The notes under the pieces: generated by a model | Told to the model about the DNA's origin: nothing | What the model saw: the letters and a program-made list of their open reading frames with translations, nothing else | Databases searched by the model: none | Made by a program: the position numbers and the translations under genes | Origin: an uncultured Allomuricauda sp. | GTDB taxonomy: Bacteria > Bacteroidota > Bacteroidia > Flavobacteriales > Flavobacteriaceae | Direction of reading: 5' to 3' | DNA: 64,000 bases | Assembly: GCF_947501165.1 (NCBI RefSeq) | Contig: NZ_CANMUU010000003.1 | Location: 1-64,000, forward strand | Part shown: positions 9,923 through 18,859 of the stretch, piece after piece | How positions within the stretch are numbered: the first letter of the stretch is position 1 | Layout of the letters: each line of letters starts with the position of its first letter

Positions 9923-10405
9923 ATGCGAAGTGTTTTAAACTTTATTTTTATTGTTCTTCTGATTTTCGCTTCCTGTAAGACTGAAAACAAACGGGAAATT
10001 CAAACAGAGACTATAACATTCACTAAAGAAGGACAACTAACCATAGCCCAAAACGAATCAGGAAAAGTACTTGCCCAATTGGATATTGAAATTGCGGACA
10101 CGGAATATGAAACTCAAACTGGATTGATGTACCGGAAAAGCATGGAAGATTCCCAGGGAATGCTTTTTGTTTTCGAAGATGTGGCCGAACATTCCTTTTA
10201 TATGAAGAACACCCAATTTTCTTTGGACATCATTTACATTGATGAGAACCTTAAAATTGCTAGCTTTCAAAAAAACACAACCCCTTTTGATGAAAGTGGC
10301 CTGCCATCCGGTGTTCCGGTAAAATACGTATTAGAGGTAAAGGGTGGATTGTCAGATATCTGGGGGCTTCAAGTTGGAGATAGTATTGCATTCAACAAGA
10401 TTTAA
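9923..10405 (+). CDS. DUF192 domain lipoprotein
   Basis: A 160-residue protein with a hydrophobic N-terminus and likely lipobox (LIFASC, Cys about 15), followed by a DUF192 domain: IADTEYETQTGLMYRKSMEDSQGMLF, then HSFYMKNT and LDIIYIDENLKI, which are diagnostic for the family. Its biochemical role is not known. I start it at 9923, not at the in-frame ATG 9872 inside lgt, because the signal peptide begins there. It lies 10 bp after lgt and directly abuts the GNAT gene. Confidence 0.85.
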   Translation: MRSVLNFIFIVLLIFASCKTENKREIQTETITFTKEGQLTIAQNESGKVLAQLDIEIADTEYETQTGLMYRKSMEDSQGMLFVFEDVAEHSFYMKNTQFSLDIIYIDENLKIASFQKNTTPFDESGLPSGVPVKYVLEVKGGLSDIWGLQVGDSIAFNKI

Positions 10406-10930
10406 ATGCACAATTATCTTCTAGAAGGACAGTCTACGGATAGGTTACTATTTAGAAAAGTGGTCCCTTCTGATTTTGAAACCTGGCTTCCCTTTCACGA
10501 GGAGCCTCTATCATCCCAATATTGGGAAGGTTTACCCTCCAATCCCAAAGTAGCTTGCCAACAACAATTTGACCGCATTTTTGAACGCTACGAGCACAAT
10601 TTGGGAGGAATGAACGCACTTGTCCTAAAGAAAAACTCCAAAATGGTTGGTCTTTGCGGTCTTTTGGTTCAATCTGTTGATGAAAAGGATGAATTAGAAA
10701 TAGGATACTCAATTCTGCCCCAATTTTGGAACCAAGGTCTTGCGTTTGAAGCTGCTTATAAGTGCAAAATACATGCCTTCTGCAATGATTTAGCCAAATC
10801 GCTTATTTCCATTATTCATATTGACAATGTGCCTTCCCAAAAAGTAGCCATAAAAAATGGGATGAAATTGGATAAAACCACAACCTATCGCGATAATCCC
10901 GTTCATATTTTTAGGGTGAGTCAGCCATAA
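10406..10930 (+). CDS. GNAT-family N-acetyltransferase (RimJ/RimL-like)
   Basis: A 174-residue protein of the Acetyltransf_3 type: DRLLFRKVVPSDFETWLPF at the N-terminus, a central MVGLCGLL strand, LEIGYSILPQFWNQGLAFEA (the acetyl-CoA binding segment, with the usual G-x-G/A loop modified to NQGLAFEA) and NVPSQKVAIKNGM near the C-terminus. It would acetylate an amino group on a small molecule, peptide or protein; the substrate cannot be deduced. ATG follows the DUF192 stop with no gap, so the two are probably translationally coupled. Confidence 0.85.
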   Translation: MHNYLLEGQSTDRLLFRKVVPSDFETWLPFHEEPLSSQYWEGLPSNPKVACQQQFDRIFERYEHNLGGMNALVLKKNSKMVGLCGLLVQSVDEKDELEIGYSILPQFWNQGLAFEAAYKCKIHAFCNDLAKSLISIIHIDNVPSQKVAIKNGMKLDKTTTYRDNPVHIFRVSQP

Positions 10931-12217
10931 TTGCTACTTTCATTATCTAAGTTATTTCTTCATAAGAGTATGCCTGGACACTATGCCGTTTTTGTGGATA
11001 ACGAATCGCAAATTGAACAGCTGGCATTTCAAATTCAAAAAGGCATTCCCGAAGATTTTTTTGGAGATTTATCATCGAAAAAAGGTGCAATTTTTTCAAA
11101 TACTGAAATTGAGCGCTTCATTTGGGAAGAAGAACAACACGATTTAAGAGAACTTGCAACCAAAAGACCTCAACCGCTCCGGTCGCTGAGTAGTGGTGAG
11201 CGAAAAAAGGCTTTGTTGGAACATGTTCTGGGTCAGAACCCAGATTTTTTAGTTTTGGTCAATCCTTTCGATAATCTGGATGTTGCGTTCCAAAAAGAAT
11301 TACGGAAAAGTCTACATACCATTTCAGAATCTGTGAAACTTATCCAATTATTGAATAGAGCCGAAGATATACTTTCAGATACAGATATCCTTTTGACCTT
11401 TTCTAAAGGTGATTTTTTACCACTTGAGAATACTGAAGCATTAAAGCCTTTGACCAAAAAAGATAATTCCAATGCATTGGGAGATATTCCTCCGCCTTTG
11501 CATGAAAATGATTCCATTTTGGAAGAGAAATTGGTTGAGTTCAAAAATGTCACGGTAAGCTATGACCAACGATGTGTTCTCAAAAAAATCAATTGGACTA
11601 TCCGGAAAAATGAATTCTGGCAGCTCATCGGGCCCAATGGCAGTGGAAAAACTACCTTATTAACTCTAATGACCGGGGACAATCATAAAGGATATGGCCA
11701 AGACCTTACCTTGTTTGGACGAAAAAAAGGTAGTGGAGAAAGCGTTTGGGACATTAAAGAACATATCGGATACTTCACTCCCTCGATGATTGACCAATTC
11801 AGAGGATACCATAAGGTAATACATATGATTGTGTCCGGGTTACATGATTCGGTAGGGCTTTACCAAGAACCCACGGATGCGGAATTGAGATTGGCCATGT
11901 CTTGGCTTTATGTTATTCAATTGGAGCATAAAAAAAACGTTCAGTTCAGGGAGTTGAGCAATGGAGAAAAACGACTGGTGATGTTATCACGCGCAATGAT
12001 AAAACATCCACCACTTTTAATCTTGGATGAACCCACCGCTGGACTGGATGATAAAAATGCAAGTTTCTTCGTGGACTTGGTAAACAGAATTGCAAAGCAA
12101 AGCACCTCTACCCTTGTTTTTGTTTCGCATCGGGTTGAAAAGAATCTCAATCCCATGTCCGTTCTAGAACTTGTCCCTTCAGTAAATGGTTCATCTGGAA
12201 TAGTAAAGAAACCATAA
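10931..12217 (+). CDS. Tandem ABC ATPase-like protein (ModF-like) with a degenerate first domain
   Basis: A soluble 428-residue protein with two ABC-type halves and no membrane segments. The second half is complete: Walker A GPNGSGKTT near 235, signature LSNGEKRLVM near 340 and Walker B LLILDEPTAGLD near 362. The first half keeps a signature-like LSSGERKKAL (87-96) but has no Walker A, and its Walker B equivalent reads FLVLVNPFDNLD. This resembles ModF/YlmA-like proteins of unclear function, not a transporter subunit. The start could be the TTG at 10931, immediately after the GNAT stop, or the ATG at 10970; I give the longer form. Confidence 0.75.
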   Translation: MLLSLSKLFLHKSMPGHYAVFVDNESQIEQLAFQIQKGIPEDFFGDLSSKKGAIFSNTEIERFIWEEEQHDLRELATKRPQPLRSLSSGERKKALLEHVLGQNPDFLVLVNPFDNLDVAFQKELRKSLHTISESVKLIQLLNRAEDILSDTDILLTFSKGDFLPLENTEALKPLTKKDNSNALGDIPPPLHENDSILEEKLVEFKNVTVSYDQRCVLKKINWTIRKNEFWQLIGPNGSGKTTLLTLMTGDNHKGYGQDLTLFGRKKGSGESVWDIKEHIGYFTPSMIDQFRGYHKVIHMIVSGLHDSVGLYQEPTDAELRLAMSWLYVIQLEHKKNVQFRELSNGEKRLVMLSRAMIKHPPLLILDEPTAGLDDKNASFFVDLVNRIAKQSTSTLVFVSHRVEKNLNPMSVLELVPSVNGSSGIVKKP

Positions 12218-12291
12218 ACTATGACTTCTGCCCTGTTTAGTCTCCGGGTTTTTCCTATCTTAAAGGAAAACCAATAGACAAACGTTACAGT

Positions 12292-13761
12292 ATGCAAAAG
12301 ATTCAGGTAAAACCCGGCGCCAAACTCAACGATTACAAGGCCTATGGCTCCCTTTACTCCTTGGTCCTAAACTTTCTTGAGCGGACCAAAGATGCCATTG
12401 CCTCAATTGAAGGGAAAACCATTTGGATGATCAATTCCACAGCTATCGGCGGAGGGGTTGCTGAAATGCTTCCCAGTCAAATGCGTATCCTTCGCGAACT
12501 TGGAGTTTCCATAGAATGGTTGGTTATAGAAGCCAAGGAAGATGCGTTTTTTGACCTCACTAAACGAATTCACAATGCCATACATGGAAGTGGTGATGGG
12601 AAATTTACCGAGGCAGATAGGGAAGTCTACGAGGCGGTGAACAAGCAGAACCTTACAAAAGCATTGGAACTTATTAATGATGGTGATATTGTGGTAGTGC
12701 ATGACCCTCAGCCCATGCCCTTGGCCGCAATGATTAAAAAAGTAAAAAAGGTACCCATTATTTGGCGTTGTCATATTGGATTGGAAGAAGATACTGAGGT
12801 CACTGATGCCGTTTGGAAATTTTTGTCTCTCTACACGGATGATTACGACCATTTTATTTTTAGTTTACCAGCTTATGTGCCAAAGTCATTAAAAAGCAAG
12901 ACCAGTATTATCCCGCCAGCTATCGACCCTTTAAGTCATAAAAACAGGGCGCTCCAATTGCATAAATCTATTGGTATTCTGTATCAATCAGGCATCACCG
13001 ATGATCATGAGGCAATTTTATACCATCGCTATAGTCATCTAGTTAGAAGAATATTACCCGATGGTTCCTTTGGACCACCAAATCAGACCAGTAAACTTAA
13101 TCTCATATATCGCCCCTTCGTAACAGAGATTTCGAGATGGGATCGATTAAAAGGCTTTAAGGAATTGATGGATGCTTTTATCAAAATGAAAAAAGACAAT
13201 CTAAAGCATGGAGACCCTGAAAGTCTTGAATACAAAAGAATCAAAATGACTTTATTGGTCTTGGGTGGTCCAGACCCCGCTTTTGTTTCCGATGATCCAG
13301 AAGGTCAAGAGGTTCTGAGGGAGCTTACAGAAGCCTATCAAGAATTGGATAGAGATTTGCAAAATGACATTGCCATTTTATTGCTTCCCTTAGACAATCC
13401 TAAGGAAAATGCACTGATAGTCAATGCGCTCCAACGTGCATCCAGTATTATTGTTCAAAATTCCATTCAAGAAGGTTTTGGATTAACCGCTACCGAAGGT
13501 ATGTGGAAAAGAAAACCCCTACTGGTTTCTGCGGCCGCTGGACTAAAGTTCCAAGTAGAGCATCAAAAAACAGGACTGATAAATGAAGATCCCACGGACA
13601 TTGAAAGTCTTTCCAAAGCCCTTGCTTATATGCTCAATCATCCTAAAGAAAGAGATAAATGGGGGTTTAATGGGCAGTCCAGAGTTATTCAGAATTTTAC
13701 ACTTTTCAGCCAGTTGATTTCTTGGTTAGAGGTTTTTGCCAAAGTCAAAGAACATGCTTAA
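12292..13761 (+). CDS. TreT-like trehalose-forming glycosyltransferase (GT4)
   Basis: A 489-residue GT-B glycosyltransferase. The N-terminal domain reads IWMINSTAIGGGVAEMLPS and VVVHDPQPMPLAAMI, then WRCHIGLEEDTEVTDAVWKFL and IIPPAIDPLSHKN, a set typical of the trehalose glycosyltransferring synthase TreT. The C-terminal domain has the GT4 nucleotide-sugar site QNSIQEGFGLTATEGMWKRKPLL near 405. TreT makes trehalose from NDP-glucose and glucose. Trehalose as the product is inferred from these motifs; another disaccharide is possible. It follows the ABC gene by 74 bp and precedes the decarboxylase by 72 bp. Confidence 0.8.
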   Translation: MQKIQVKPGAKLNDYKAYGSLYSLVLNFLERTKDAIASIEGKTIWMINSTAIGGGVAEMLPSQMRILRELGVSIEWLVIEAKEDAFFDLTKRIHNAIHGSGDGKFTEADREVYEAVNKQNLTKALELINDGDIVVVHDPQPMPLAAMIKKVKKVPIIWRCHIGLEEDTEVTDAVWKFLSLYTDDYDHFIFSLPAYVPKSLKSKTSIIPPAIDPLSHKNRALQLHKSIGILYQSGITDDHEAILYHRYSHLVRRILPDGSFGPPNQTSKLNLIYRPFVTEISRWDRLKGFKELMDAFIKMKKDNLKHGDPESLEYKRIKMTLLVLGGPDPAFVSDDPEGQEVLRELTEAYQELDRDLQNDIAILLLPLDNPKENALIVNALQRASSIIVQNSIQEGFGLTATEGMWKRKPLLVSAAAGLKFQVEHQKTGLINEDPTDIESLSKALAYMLNHPKERDKWGFNGQSRVIQNFTLFSQLISWLEVFAKVKEHA

Positions 13762-13833
13762 AAAGACCCATTATCTTTAATGCCTTGAAAATCCTATTAC
13801 CCGTATCTTTAAATCTCATTTGATAACAAAACT

Positions 13834-15303
13834 ATGAGCGAAGAGACCCTTGATTTTTCGAATGGTGAATTCAAACAGCTTTTGAATCAAAGTAGTGAAC
13901 TGGTCCTAAGGCAATTTGAAAATATTCATAACCAAAAAGGATACAACGACCATTCACAAAAAGAAGTAGAACAGTGGTTCGATGAAGAACTTCCTGAAGA
14001 AGGTCTAGACCCTTCAGAACTTCTGGATGAGGTAGAAACCAAAGTGCTTAATACGGCAACAGGCAATTTAGGACCTCACATGTACGCATACGTAATGTCA
14101 GGAGGAAACCAAATGGCCATTATTGCCGAAAAGTTAGCTAATACTATCAACCAAAATCAGACGAAATGGCATTTGGCTCCGGCCATGAACGAGATTGAAA
14201 AACGTGTAATTCGTTGGACCGCTCAGATGTTGGGATTCCCAATGGATTCTGGTGGAGTTCTGGTGAGCGGAGGCTCCGCGGCAAACCTGACCGGATTAAC
14301 CGTGGGAAGAAATGTCTTCTTCGAAAAAGAAGGAATTCGGAAAACTGGACTTTTTGGAATGAAGCCTTTTGTGGTTTACGCCTCTGAAGAAGTGCATAGT
14401 TGTGTGGACAAAAGCGTAGAACTTTTAGGCATAGGTTCAAATCACTTACAAAAAATAAAAACCAACGACTCCTTTCAAATAGATTTAGAAGCATTGGAAA
14501 ACCAAATTAAGGATGATTTGGCCCACGGTCTGCACCCTTTCTGCATTATCGGGAACGCAGGAACAGTAAATACTGGAGCGATTGATGATTTGGAAAGCCT
14601 ATCCAAACTAGCAAAACAATATGATATGTGGTTTCATGTGGATGGAGCTTATGGGGCACTAGCAGCTTTATTGGACGATTTGAAACCGGAGTATAAAGGT
14701 ATGGAGCTTGCAGATTCCATTGCCATTGATTTTCATAAATGGCTCTACCAACCCTTTGAAGGAGGATGTACCTTGGTTCGGAACTGGGATAACCTTCGCA
14801 GGACTTACTATAAAAAAGCAGCATATTTGGACACCGAACTGGCCAATGATGGAAATCGCCTGGAATTCAATGAACACTATTTCCAATTATCTCGAAATGC
14901 TAAGGCCTTTAAGGTTTGGATGAGTATCAAAGCCTATGGCATGAGAAGGTTAAGGGCCATGATACAAAAGGATATTGACCTAACAGATTACCTGAATGAA
15001 CAAGTACAAAAATCAAAAGACTTTGAACTGGTTGCTGATTCCAAATTGGCGGTTTCCTGTTTTAGATATGTTGGAAACATGGAATCAAAGGAAGAGATTG
15101 TCCAGTTTAATCGTTTGTTAATGCCTGAACTTGAAAAAGATGGTCGCGTTTTTATCATGGGAACTCAACTTAAGGGGGATTATGCCATCCGTGCGTGTTT
15201 TATCAATCATCGAAAAAATGAAGAGACTACGGACTACCTTTTACAGGTTATCCGAGAGGTTGCGGAAAAAATGATAGTTCAAAAAAAACAATTGGCCATA
15301 TAG
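13834..15303 (+). CDS. Group II pyridoxal-phosphate-dependent amino-acid decarboxylase
   Basis: A 489-residue fold-type I PLP enzyme related to glutamate/aromatic-amino-acid decarboxylases. The signature DSIAIDFHKWLYQPFEGG near 295-315 includes the PLP lysine after H (DFHK). Other sites are SGGSAANLTGL near 147-157, CIIGNAGTVNTGAIDD near 235-250 and WFHVDGAYGA near 268, the aspartate that binds the pyridine nitrogen. The substrate amino acid cannot be fixed from sequence. It is separated by 2 bp from the next gene, so they form an operon. Confidence 0.88.
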   Translation: MSEETLDFSNGEFKQLLNQSSELVLRQFENIHNQKGYNDHSQKEVEQWFDEELPEEGLDPSELLDEVETKVLNTATGNLGPHMYAYVMSGGNQMAIIAEKLANTINQNQTKWHLAPAMNEIEKRVIRWTAQMLGFPMDSGGVLVSGGSAANLTGLTVGRNVFFEKEGIRKTGLFGMKPFVVYASEEVHSCVDKSVELLGIGSNHLQKIKTNDSFQIDLEALENQIKDDLAHGLHPFCIIGNAGTVNTGAIDDLESLSKLAKQYDMWFHVDGAYGALAALLDDLKPEYKGMELADSIAIDFHKWLYQPFEGGCTLVRNWDNLRRTYYKKAAYLDTELANDGNRLEFNEHYFQLSRNAKAFKVWMSIKAYGMRRLRAMIQKDIDLTDYLNEQVQKSKDFELVADSKLAVSCFRYVGNMESKEEIVQFNRLLMPELEKDGRVFIMGTQLKGDYAIRACFINHRKNEETTDYLLQVIREVAEKMIVQKKQLAI

Positions 15304-15305
15304 CG

Positions 15306-15632
15306 ATGACAAGGGAAGAAGTAATACAACTATTGGATGAGGTGGTAGCAAAAAATCCCAATTTTGAACGAAAGGGAAAGACCATGCCCTATACCTCTGC
15401 AAATGGGCACATGTTTTCCCAAGTTAACAAAGCCGGAGAGTTGGGAATTCGGTTGTCCAAAGCGGATACTGAGGACTTTGATGCCCGCTACAGGGCAAAT
15501 CCGTTTTTATCCTATGGAGCGACCATGCGGGAATACATCCTGATTCCTCAGAATCTTCTTCAGGACAAGGACTTGATTGGCAACTTGTTACAAAAAGGAT
15601 ATGAACATGTAATGTCCCTTCCTCCAAAATAA
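15306..15632 (+). CDS. TfoX/Sxy N-terminal-domain-like small protein
   Basis: A 108-residue soluble protein. GKTMPYTSANGHMFSQV followed by ELGIRLSKADTEDF and MREYILIPQNLLQD resembles the TfoX/Sxy N-terminal fold, where a glycine-rich start, an 'MF' strand and a final 'Y/W-x-x-P' strand recur. Proteins of this class in Bacteroidota have no established role, and this one lacks the C-terminal DNA-binding half of true Sxy. It starts 2 bp after the decarboxylase stop and ends at a strong terminator. Confidence 0.65.
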   Translation: MTREEVIQLLDEVVAKNPNFERKGKTMPYTSANGHMFSQVNKAGELGIRLSKADTEDFDARYRANPFLSYGATMREYILIPQNLLQDKDLIGNLLQKGYEHVMSLPPK

Positions 15633-15659
15633 AAAAGGCCGCTTAAAGCGGCCTTTTTG
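15632..15659. terminator. Bidirectional terminator between the 6.4-15.6 kb run and secDF
   Basis: AAAAAGGCCGCTT and AGCGGCCTTTTT form a near-perfect hairpin flanked by A and T runs, so it works on both strands. It ends the plus-strand run and the minus-strand secDF gene. Confidence 0.9.
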
Positions 15660-15678
15660 AATCTATTTTATTCAAATC

Positions 15679-18645
15679 TTAAGCCGTAGCCAAAGAGCCT
15701 ATTTTCTTTTTTAAGGCATCGAACATTATGGGAGTTGCAATGAACACCGAGGAATAGGTACCTACCAATACCCCAACAATCATAGCAAACATAAACCCTC
15801 TTAAGCTTTCCCCACCAAAAACAAAGATTGCTAAAAGTACAATCAATGTTGTAAGGGAGGTGTTCAATGTTCTACTCAAGGTGCTGTTCAAAGCTTGGTT
15901 GATGTTTTCACCATTGTTCCAACCCTTCAAAGTCACGATTTCACGTATACGGTCAAATACAACCACAGTATCATTTAAGGAATATCCTATTACCGTCAGA
16001 ATAGCTGCAATAAATGCTTGGTCAATCTCCATATTAAAGGGCATGATTTTTCCAGTCAATGAAAAGATTCCCAAAACAATCATCACATCATGGAACACCG
16101 CAACAACCGCTCCCAAAGAGAATTGCCACTTTCTGAAGCGAAGCAAAATATATAAGAAAACTACCGCTAACGAGCCAATAATGGCCAAGAAGGCATTGTT
16201 TTTAATATCATCCGCAATTGTGGGTCCCACTTTTACCGATTGTAAGATACCAATTGATTTTTCTGAAGCACCCACTGTAAAATCTTCAAATGAGGTTCCA
16301 TCAGGGAGGTATTTTTGAAGAGAGGTGTACAATTTATTCTGAATCTCTGTATCCACTTCAATACCCTCCACATCCACTTTATATGGCGTGGTTACTTTTA
16401 CCTGATTAGCTTCTCCAAAAGTCTTTACGTTGGTTCCACTACCAAAAACTGTATTCAATTCAGAAGTTATCTCAGATGGATTTACCGCCTTTTCAAAACG
16501 AATTTGATAGGAACGGCCTCCAATAAAGTCTACCCCTTGTTGCAATCCAGTTGTAAATAAAGAAAAGGCCCCTACTCCTACCAAAATGGCAGAAATGACA
16601 TAGGCTATCTTTCTTTTGCCCAAGAAGTTAATGCTCATGTTTTTGAACAGGTTCTTAGTCACTGGTGTTGAGAATTCCAACCTTCTTCCTTTTTTGGCTA
16701 GATAGGAATCCACCATCAAACGAGTGATGAAAATTGCTGTAAACAATGAGGTCACAATACCTATCAAAAGCGTAGTTGCAAATCCTTTAATAGGTCCTGA
16801 ACCAAAAATAAATAGAATAATGGCCGTAAGACCTGTAGTAATATTGGCATCCAAAATTGACGATAAAGCATTGCTAAATCCGTCCGCTACAGCCTGTGCT
16901 TTTCCTTTTCCGCGCGCCAATTCTTCCTTGATTCTTTCAAAAATAAGTACGTTGGCGTCCACCGACATACCAATGGTCAGTACAATACCTGCAATGCCAG
17001 GTAAAGTAAGAACCGCACCAAGGCTTGTCAAAACTCCAAAAATTAATACGATATTGAACGTTAAAGCAATATCTGCGAAGATACCGGCCTTGCCATAGTA
17101 GAAAATCATCCATACCAGTACGAAGGCCATAGCTATCATAAAAGACATGAAACCACTGTCAATGGCTTCTTGACCCAGTGAGGGTCCAACTACTTCAGAT
17201 TGAATAATTTCTGCGGAAGCAGGAAGTTTACCTGCTCTTAATACATTAGCAATATCTTTCGTTTCGTTTACCGTAAACGTACCTGTAATCTCTGAACGAC
17301 CTCCGGAAATAGGTCCTGTGGAAACTCCAGGAGCGGTATATACTTTATTATCAAGAACAATTGCAATTCCCGTTTGATTATTGAAAGCGTCTCCAGTAAG
17401 CTTTTCCCATTCTTTGGCACCACGCGTGTTCATGGTCATGCTTACCGCAGGTTTATTGAACTGGTCAAAAGTATCTTGTGCATCAGATACCACATCTCCA
17501 CTAATACGTGGCACGGCATCTCTATTAGATTTCAAGGCATACAACTCTGCTACCTCTATATCTTTAGCAGGTCTTTCCCAAAGGAATTTTGCAAACTGAA
17601 CATCGTTAGGCAGTAACCTTTTTATCTGAGGCATTCTTAAATATGCACCTATTTCAGCAGTATCGCTGACCAATGCTCTGGCAATGGCATGGCTTCCTGG
17701 GTTGGCAGGAATCAGCTTACTCAAAAGAGGATTTACCTCCGGAGCAAGGTCCAACGAGTCTTGGGCCACATCAGAAAGTAATGAATCAATCTCGGATTCA
17801 GGTTTTGCTACCTCTTCGTCTTCCTCTTCTGGCTCTAAGATTTCCTTTAAGCGCTCATTGGCATTCACAAAAAACGCACCTAAGCTTTGATTGCTCTGAG
17901 GATAGGTTTCCCAAAATTCCAATTGTGCTGTACTTGAAAGAAGCTCCTGAGCTCTCGCAATGTCTCTAGCACCTGGTAATTCAACCAAAATACGCCCAGA
18001 ATTTCCTTCTCTCTGAATGTTTGGTTGGGTAACTCCAAAACCATCAATACGTTCACGCAATACCTCAAATGCTGAAACGATGGACTCATCAATCTTTCTT
18101 CGGATGACTGGTTTTACCTGATCATCGGTCATCTGAAAATTGATATCATCACTCAATCCTTTGTTGGCGAAAATATCGGGAGATGCCAATTTAGTCTCTC
18201 CTTTGATATTGTCAAAGGCCTCGAAGAAGAGTTCCAGATAGGTATTGTCACTATTTTTAGAAGCGTTGTCTGCATCGGCAAGAGCTTTATTGAATACCGG
18301 ATTTTTGGTATTATTGGCCAATCCTTTCAAGATGTCTTTTACCGAAATCTGAAGCGTTACATTGATACCTCCTTTAAGGTCAAGACCCTTGTTCAATTCT
18401 TTAGTCTTGGCATCTTCATAGCTCGTGAACCCAAAAACAGATGCAGGTCCAATAGAATCCAAATACGATGCTTCTAAAGCCTCACGCTTAGCTACATAGT
18501 CCTCCTCTGCTTCCGAAATTTGGCTTATGGCATAGGTTTCAGCATCTCCTTCCAGTTTACTTGTGATAAACGTAAAGGAAAGCTGATAAATACTCACCAC
18601 ACCAAAAAGGATTGCGAAAAGCCTTATAAGTCCTTTATTTTGCAT
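15679..18645 (-). CDS. secDF: Fused protein-export translocase subunits SecD-SecF
   Basis: A 988-residue inner-membrane protein. SecD comprises residues 1 to about 640: one N-terminal helix, a periplasmic domain beginning LNKGLDLKGGINVTLQ near 85, and five helices with SVDANVLIFERIKEELARGKGKAQA. SecF follows, from about 660 to 988, beginning KNMSINFLGKRKIAYVISA, with VDFIGGRSYQIRF, and ending in helices containing SLNDTVVVFDRIRE. The complex uses proton-motive force to pull exported proteins out of SecYEG. The single-chain form is usual in Bacteroidota. An insertion rich in Asp/Glu (about 270-300) in the periplasmic part is the only unusual stretch. Confidence 0.97.
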   Translation of the reverse strand: MQNKGLIRLFAILFGVVSIYQLSFTFITSKLEGDAETYAISQISEAEEDYVAKREALEASYLDSIGPASVFGFTSYEDAKTKELNKGLDLKGGINVTLQISVKDILKGLANNTKNPVFNKALADADNASKNSDNTYLELFFEAFDNIKGETKLASPDIFANKGLSDDINFQMTDDQVKPVIRRKIDESIVSAFEVLRERIDGFGVTQPNIQREGNSGRILVELPGARDIARAQELLSSTAQLEFWETYPQSNQSLGAFFVNANERLKEILEPEEEDEEVAKPESEIDSLLSDVAQDSLDLAPEVNPLLSKLIPANPGSHAIARALVSDTAEIGAYLRMPQIKRLLPNDVQFAKFLWERPAKDIEVAELYALKSNRDAVPRISGDVVSDAQDTFDQFNKPAVSMTMNTRGAKEWEKLTGDAFNNQTGIAIVLDNKVYTAPGVSTGPISGGRSEITGTFTVNETKDIANVLRAGKLPASAEIIQSEVVGPSLGQEAIDSGFMSFMIAMAFVLVWMIFYYGKAGIFADIALTFNIVLIFGVLTSLGAVLTLPGIAGIVLTIGMSVDANVLIFERIKEELARGKGKAQAVADGFSNALSSILDANITTGLTAIILFIFGSGPIKGFATTLLIGIVTSLFTAIFITRLMVDSYLAKKGRRLEFSTPVTKNLFKNMSINFLGKRKIAYVISAILVGVGAFSLFTTGLQQGVDFIGGRSYQIRFEKAVNPSEITSELNTVFGSGTNVKTFGEANQVKVTTPYKVDVEGIEVDTEIQNKLYTSLQKYLPDGTSFEDFTVGASEKSIGILQSVKVGPTIADDIKNNAFLAIIGSLAVVFLYILLRFRKWQFSLGAVVAVFHDVMIVLGIFSLTGKIMPFNMEIDQAFIAAILTVIGYSLNDTVVVFDRIREIVTLKGWNNGENINQALNSTLSRTLNTSLTTLIVLLAIFVFGGESLRGFMFAMIVGVLVGTYSSVFIATPIMFDALKKKIGSLATA

Positions 18646-18683
18646 TGATTACTAAAATTTTAGAAGTTTTCTTAAACAGCGTG

Positions 18684-18714
18684 CAAATATATCATTTCCC
18701 ATAAGATTTGCCAA
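18684..18714 (-). promoter_or_regulatory. Promoter of secDF
   Basis: On the minus strand TTG (18714-18712), a 20-bp spacer and TATATTTG (18691-18684) match the Bacteroidota consensus. The start of transcription would be about 30 nt before the secDF ATG. Confidence 0.75.
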
Positions 18715-18770
18715 TACATTTTATGGGAATTGCAATGCTCACCATTTGTAAAGGATGTTAAAACAAAAAA

Positions 18771-18836
18771 GTCATTTCGAGCGAAGCGAGAAATCTCTAG
18801 GTACAAAGATTTCTCATCCTTCGGATTCGAAATGAC
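18771..18836. repeat. 66-bp palindromic REP/MITE-like element
   Basis: The element begins GTCATTTCGA and ends TCGAAATGAC, perfect 10-bp terminal inverted repeats, with a second inner inverted pair GAGAAATCT / AGATTTCTC. The left arm also contains its own small palindrome around GAGCGAAGCGAG. Such elements are dispersed repeats in many flavobacterial genomes. It separates mdh from secDF and could act as a processing or attenuation hairpin. Confidence 0.8.
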
Positions 18837-18859
18837 TATTTTATATCTTTTTTAAAAAT

